The translations under genes were made by a program, and so were the position numbers. A stretch of DNA of 16,123 nt from Pseudomonadota bacterium (GTDB lineage Bacteria > Pseudomonadota > Alphaproteobacteria > Rhizobiales > Devosiaceae): assembly GCA_023393475.1 (NCBI GenBank), contig JAEWLC010000063.1:1-16123 (forward strand), given 5' to 3'. This document shows positions 13,071-16,123 of this stretch, in pieces. Below the pieces are notes generated by a model. The model worked only from the letters and a program-made list of their open reading frames with translations, was not told the DNA's origin and did no database searches. Every line of letters starts with the position of its first letter. The stretch's first letter is position 1.

Positions 13071-13175
13071 ATTTCGGGCAATCGGTCACAAAGTCGTCAA
13101 AAGGGAAAACGGATTTTTAATACGCGGCTGCCGCATTCGCGATCCAGCTGCCGAAACGGAAGCTGCAAGGATTCG

Positions 13176-13943
13176 ATGATGACGGGAGCCGATCGCACGG
13201 CATTGGTGACAGGCGGAGCAAAACGTATCGGCCGGGCAATCGTGGAAGACCTTGCTGCACATGGCTTTGCGGTTGCCATCCATTGCAACCGGTCTGGCGG
13301 GGAGGCGGGCTCGCTCGCCGAGGAAATTCGTGGCGCGGGAGGGCGCGCAGTTGTTGTCGAGGCCGATCTCACCGATGCAACGGCCACCGCCGCACTGATC
13401 GCCGAGGCGTCGAAGTCGCTCGGGCCCATCGGGCTGCTGGTCAACAATGCGTCGATCTTCCGCGACGATTCCGTCCGGGATTTCGATCCCGCAGTCGCGG
13501 ATCGCCATTTCGCCATCCACGTCACCGCGCCGGCGATCCTGGCGCGGCGGTTCGCGGAGGCGCTGCCGGCCGGGGAGGAAGGGCTGATCGTCAACATCAT
13601 CGACCAGCGCGTCTGGCGCCTGACGCCGCGCTATTTTTCCTACACGCTTTCGAAATCTGCGCTCTGGGCGGCGACAAGGACGATGGCGCAGGCGCTGGCA
13701 CCGCGTATACGCGTCAACGCGATCGGCCCCGGTCCCACCCTGGCCAGTACGGTGCAGGGCGCGCATGATTTCAGGGCGCAGATCGACGGACTGATCCTCG
13801 AGCGGGGACCGGAACTCTCCGAATTCGGCGCAACCATCCGCTATCTTTGGGAAGCACGTTCGGTAACCGGGCAGATGATCGCTCTCGACGGCGGCCAGCA
13901 CCTTGCATGGCAGACGCCCGATGTGACAGGCATGGTGGAATGA
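13176..13943 (+). CDS. SDR-family reductase with pteridine-reductase (FolM/PTR1) features
   Basis: A 255-residue NAD(P)H-dependent short-chain dehydrogenase/reductase with a Rossmann fold. The cofactor loop is TGGAKRIG (12-19), the KR suggesting NADPH preference. NNAS is at 90-93. The active site is Tyr156-xxx-Lys160, but the usual Ser is replaced by Asp143, 13 residues before the Tyr, in IVNIIDQRVWR. That Asp-Tyr-Lys set and the KRIG loop are typical of pteridine reductases PTR1 and FolM, so a dihydropterin or dihydromonapterin substrate is a reasonable inference, not proof. The C-terminus has VTGQMIALDGGQHL. Two ATGs (13176, 13179) are possible, both close to AAGG at 13167-13170. Its TGA overlaps the uvrC ATG by 4 nt, so the two are translated together. 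Confidence 0.9.
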   Translation: MMTGADRTALVTGGAKRIGRAIVEDLAAHGFAVAIHCNRSGGEAGSLAEEIRGAGGRAVVVEADLTDATATAALIAEASKSLGPIGLLVNNASIFRDDSVRDFDPAVADRHFAIHVTAPAILARRFAEALPAGEEGLIVNIIDQRVWRLTPRYFSYTLSKSALWAATRTMAQALAPRIRVNAIGPGPTLASTVQGAHDFRAQIDGLILERGPELSEFGATIRYLWEARSVTGQMIALDGGQHLAWQTPDVTGMVE

Positions 13944-16009
13944 GTCCGCGAAGAGACATACCGGGACACGGCGACAGCACGAAGGCGGCGGACGATATTG
14001 CGGGTTTCGTCCCCGGCGACGAGGCAGACGACGAAGACGCGATTGTCGATGAGCCTGAAGCAGCGCCGGCGTCCAGCGTAGACCTGACCTTCACGTCGAT
14101 CGACTGGACGGCACATGCCGGCGATGCTGACGGCAAGGTGGGGGCCGAAGTGATCCAGACGCTGGTCAGGCGGCTGCCCAACGCGCCTGGCGTCTATCGC
14201 ATGATGAATGCCGCCGGCGACGTGCTCTATGTCGGCAAGGCGCGCAGCCTGAAGAAGCGCGTGACCAACTACGCAAACGGCCGCTTCCACACCAACCGTA
14301 TCGGCCGCATGGTGCGCGAGACGGCGACGATGGAGTTCGTCGTCACCCGCACCGAAATCGAGGCGCTGCTGCTCGAAGCCAACCTGATCAAGCGGTTGCG
14401 GCCTCGTTTCAACGTGCTTTTGCGGGACGACAAGTCGTTCCCCTACATCGTGCTGACCGGCGACCATCCTTCGCCGGGCATCTTCAAGCATCGCGGCGCG
14501 CGCTCGCGCAAGGGTGACTATTTTGGGCCCTTCGCTTCGGCCGGCGCGGTCGGCCGCACCATCAACTCGCTGCAGCGCGCCTTCCTGCTCAGGACGTGCA
14601 CGGATTCCGTCTTCGAAAGCCGGACCCGGCCTTGCCTTCTCTACCAGATCAAGCGCTGTTCGGGGCCGTGCACCGGCGAGATCTCCGCGGAGGACTATGC
14701 CGAACTGGTGACGGAGGCGAAGGATTTCCTTTCGGGCCGCAGCCAGAAGGTGAAGACCGAGATTTCCGAGCAGATGCAGGAAGCAGCCGAAGAGCTCGAT
14801 TTCGAGCGCGCCGCGGTCTATCGGGACCGGCTGGCCGCGCTGTCGCATGTGCAGAGCCACCAGGGCATCAACCCGCAAGGCGTCGAGGAGGCCGATGTCT
14901 TCGCCATCCACCAGGACGGTGGTCACGTCTGCATCCAGGTCTTTTTCTTCCGCACCGGCCAGAACTGGGGCAACCGCGCCTATTTCCCGAAAGCCGATCC
15001 GGCGCTGGAGGCACAGGAGGTGCTGTCGTCCTTCCTCGCCCAGTTCTACGACGACAAGCCGTGCCCGCGCACCGTCATGCTGTCGCACAAGGTCGAGGAG
15101 GAGGAAATCCTGGAGCAGGCGCTGGCGACAAAGGCAGGACACAAGGTCTCGATCATCGTCCCCCAGCGCGGCGAGAAGAAGGATCTGGTCGACCATGCGG
15201 TGCAGAATGCGCGCGAGGCGCTCGGACGCCGGCTTGCAGAGACCTCCACCCAGACCCGCCTGCTTGCGGGCTTCGCGGAGGCTTTCGGCCTGGACAAGCC
15301 GCCGCGCCGCATCGAGGTCTACGACAACTCGCATATCATGGGCACGAATGCCGTCGGCGCCATGATCGTCTCGGGACCGGAAGGTTTCGTGAAGAACCAG
15401 TACCGCAAGTTCAACATCCGCTCGACCGACATCACGCCCGGCGACGATTTCGGCATGATGCGCGAAGTCATGCAGCGGCGCTTCTCCAGGCTGGTCAAGG
15501 AACACGGCGCGGAAGAAGCGGACGGCGGGGAGGACGCGGAGAACGGCGCCTTCCCGGCCTGGCCCGATGTCATCCTGATCGACGGCGGCCAGGGCCAGAT
15601 GACGGCAGTACGTGCGATCCTGCAGGATCTGGGAATCGAGGACCGGGTGGTGGCGATCGGCGTCGCCAAGGGCCAGGACCGCGAAGCGGGACGCGAGCGC
15701 TTCTTCGCCAAAGGGAAGGCCGCATTCACGCTGCCGGTGCGCGATCCGGTGCTCTATTTCGTGCAGCGGCTGCGCGACGAGGCGCATCGTTTTGCGATCG
15801 GCTCGCATCGTGCCCGCCGCAAGAAGGAGATGGTGAGGAACCCGCTCGATGAGATCAGCGGCATCGGGCCGGCCCGCAAACGGGCGCTCCTTCTGCATTT
15901 CGGCACCGCCAAGGCGGTCCGCAACGCGGCGGTCGAGGACCTGATGGCGGTGGACGGCATATCGGAGTCGGTGGCGCGCCTCGTCTACAACCATTTCCAC
16001 GAAAATTGA
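13940..16009 (+). CDS. uvrC: Excinuclease ABC subunit C
   Basis: A 689-residue nuclease that makes both cuts in nucleotide excision repair after UvrA-UvrB damage recognition. A GIY-YIG domain (about 79-155) has GVYRMM, LYVGKARSLKKRV and Glu146 in EALLLEANLIK for the 3' cut. Cysteines 220, 232, 240 and 244 have the same 12-8-4 spacing as the Fe-S ligands of E. coli UvrC. The UVR segment that contacts UvrB lies at about 271-305. The RNase H-like 5'-nuclease domain shows Asp462 (VYDNSH), Asp548 (LIDGGQGQ) and His616 (DEAHRFAI). Tandem helix-hairpin-helix motifs (LDEISGIGPARKR, AVDGISESVA) end the protein. The start is the ATG overlapping the SDR stop; it gives an unusual acidic 65-residue N-terminal extension. 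An acidic insert is also seen at 522-537. Confidence 0.98.
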   Translation: MSPRRDIPGHGDSTKAADDIAGFVPGDEADDEDAIVDEPEAAPASSVDLTFTSIDWTAHAGDADGKVGAEVIQTLVRRLPNAPGVYRMMNAAGDVLYVGKARSLKKRVTNYANGRFHTNRIGRMVRETATMEFVVTRTEIEALLLEANLIKRLRPRFNVLLRDDKSFPYIVLTGDHPSPGIFKHRGARSRKGDYFGPFASAGAVGRTINSLQRAFLLRTCTDSVFESRTRPCLLYQIKRCSGPCTGEISAEDYAELVTEAKDFLSGRSQKVKTEISEQMQEAAEELDFERAAVYRDRLAALSHVQSHQGINPQGVEEADVFAIHQDGGHVCIQVFFFRTGQNWGNRAYFPKADPALEAQEVLSSFLAQFYDDKPCPRTVMLSHKVEEEEILEQALATKAGHKVSIIVPQRGEKKDLVDHAVQNAREALGRRLAETSTQTRLLAGFAEAFGLDKPPRRIEVYDNSHIMGTNAVGAMIVSGPEGFVKNQYRKFNIRSTDITPGDDFGMMREVMQRRFSRLVKEHGAEEADGGEDAENGAFPAWPDVILIDGGQGQMTAVRAILQDLGIEDRVVAIGVAKGQDREAGRERFFAKGKAAFTLPVRDPVLYFVQRLRDEAHRFAIGSHRARRKKEMVRNPLDEISGIGPARKRALLLHFGTAKAVRNAAVEDLMAVDGISESVARLVYNHFHEN

Positions 16010-16052
16010 TTGTCCCTGCGGCGAATCGTGTTGGTCCATAGAATTCAGGCAG

Positions 16053-16081
16053 TTGACCCCCTACATCGGCTTCTGATTTCA
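16053..16081 (+). promoter_or_regulatory. Weak candidate promoter after uvrC
   Basis: TTGACC (16053-16058), a 17-nt spacer and ATTTCA (16076-16081) have a good -35 but a poor -10. It could drive the gene that starts at 16108 apart from uvrC. CCCTAC (16059-16064) and GTAGGG (16082-16087) form an inverted repeat around it. Confidence 0.22.
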
Positions 16082-16107
16082 GTAGGGCAGGAGGAAGTCT
16101 GAAAAAC

Positions 16108-16123
16108 ATGGCCAAGCGCGCGT
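16108..16123 (+). CDS. Start of a gene cut by the window edge, probably pgsA
   Basis: An ATG at 16108-16110 opens a frame reading MAKRA to the window edge, with AGGAGG at 16089-16094 about 13 nt upstream, a slightly long but strong ribosome-binding site. Five codons cannot identify a protein. In related Rhizobiales the gene after uvrC is usually pgsA (CDP-diacylglycerol-glycerol-3-phosphate phosphatidyltransferase), often with molybdopterin synthase genes beyond, so pgsA is a guess from known gene order. Confidence 0.4.

Larger units (their letters stand above)
12778..13175. other. 398-bp gene-free region between divergent omp and SDR genes
   Basis: This holds the control regions of the omp gene (minus) and the SDR-uvrC operon (plus). 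An in-frame extension of the SDR gene back to 12987 exists, but its 63 codons give an Arg/Ser/Gln-rich sequence with no SDR similarity, so it is treated as non-coding. Apart from the plus-strand promoter and hairpin listed separately, I see no small gene, RNA gene or mobile remnant. No convincing promoter for omp was found. Confidence 0.6.

Noticed and set aside
13001..13080. Possible tRNA-like fold
   Set aside because: No acceptor/anticodon/T-loop pattern could be assembled; only a simple hairpin is present.
12987..13175. N-terminal extension of the SDR protein by 63 residues
   Set aside because: No similarity to SDRs. The nucleotide-binding loop begins 12 residues after the ATG at 13176, as is normal.
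13841..16039. 732-codon open frame on the minus strand
   Set aside because: It is longer than uvrC but antisense to it. Composition is that of a shadow frame, while uvrC has every catalytic and Fe-S residue.
1..16123. Mobile element, prophage or defence system
   Set aside because: No transposase, integrase, toxin-antitoxin pair, restriction gene or flanking repeats were found. Genes look like core chromosome with uniform high GC.

Overview
This is a GC-rich window of ordinary, gene-dense bacterial chromosome. The content points to an alphaproteobacterium of the Rhizobiales/Hyphomicrobiales type: an Omp25/Omp31-family outer-membrane protein, a K+-independent proton-pumping pyrophosphatase, the order SDR reductase-uvrC-(probable pgsA), and a PAS-PAS-GGDEF-EAL protein. 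Genus cannot be fixed from the sequence alone. No rRNA, tRNA, insertion sequence, prophage, CRISPR array or defence island was found.

Left part, all on the minus strand (1-7834): hppA runs off the left edge. A compact set yggT, GNAT acetyltransferase, DUF167 reads toward it with 2-nt spacing and a 4-nt overlap. Upstream of that lie a DedA-family membrane protein, a REP-like double palindrome, the ribosome-associated GTPase typA/bipA, and a 706-aa c-di-GMP enzyme with both GGDEF and EAL domains intact. A 23-bp tandem duplication covers the stop codon of that last gene.

Middle (7970-12030): a second GNAT gene (minus) is divergent from a plus-strand run: LysE/RhtB exporter, rlmJ (23S rRNA methyltransferase), an unrecognised secreted protein with four cysteines, a lipoprotein RNase T2, and a YibF-like glutathione S-transferase. 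A strong bidirectional hairpin terminator separates the GST from the convergent Omp25/31-like gene (minus).

Right part (12778-16123, plus strand): after a 398-bp gene-free stretch with a plausible sigma70-type promoter comes an SDR reductase with the Asp-Tyr-Lys catalytic set of pteridine reductases (PTR1/FolM). It overlaps uvrC by ATGA. uvrC is followed by the first codons of another gene, probably pgsA.

Most genes are housekeeping: energy coupling, translation and ribosome maturation, DNA repair, envelope and signalling. I see no clear novel multi-gene system. The items most worth a second look are the four-Cys secreted protein beside a lipoprotein RNase T2 with a Glu-to-Gln change in its second active-site motif, the PTR1-like SDR coupled to uvrC, the stop-codon duplication, the REP-like pair, and a leader of hppA with competing hairpins.
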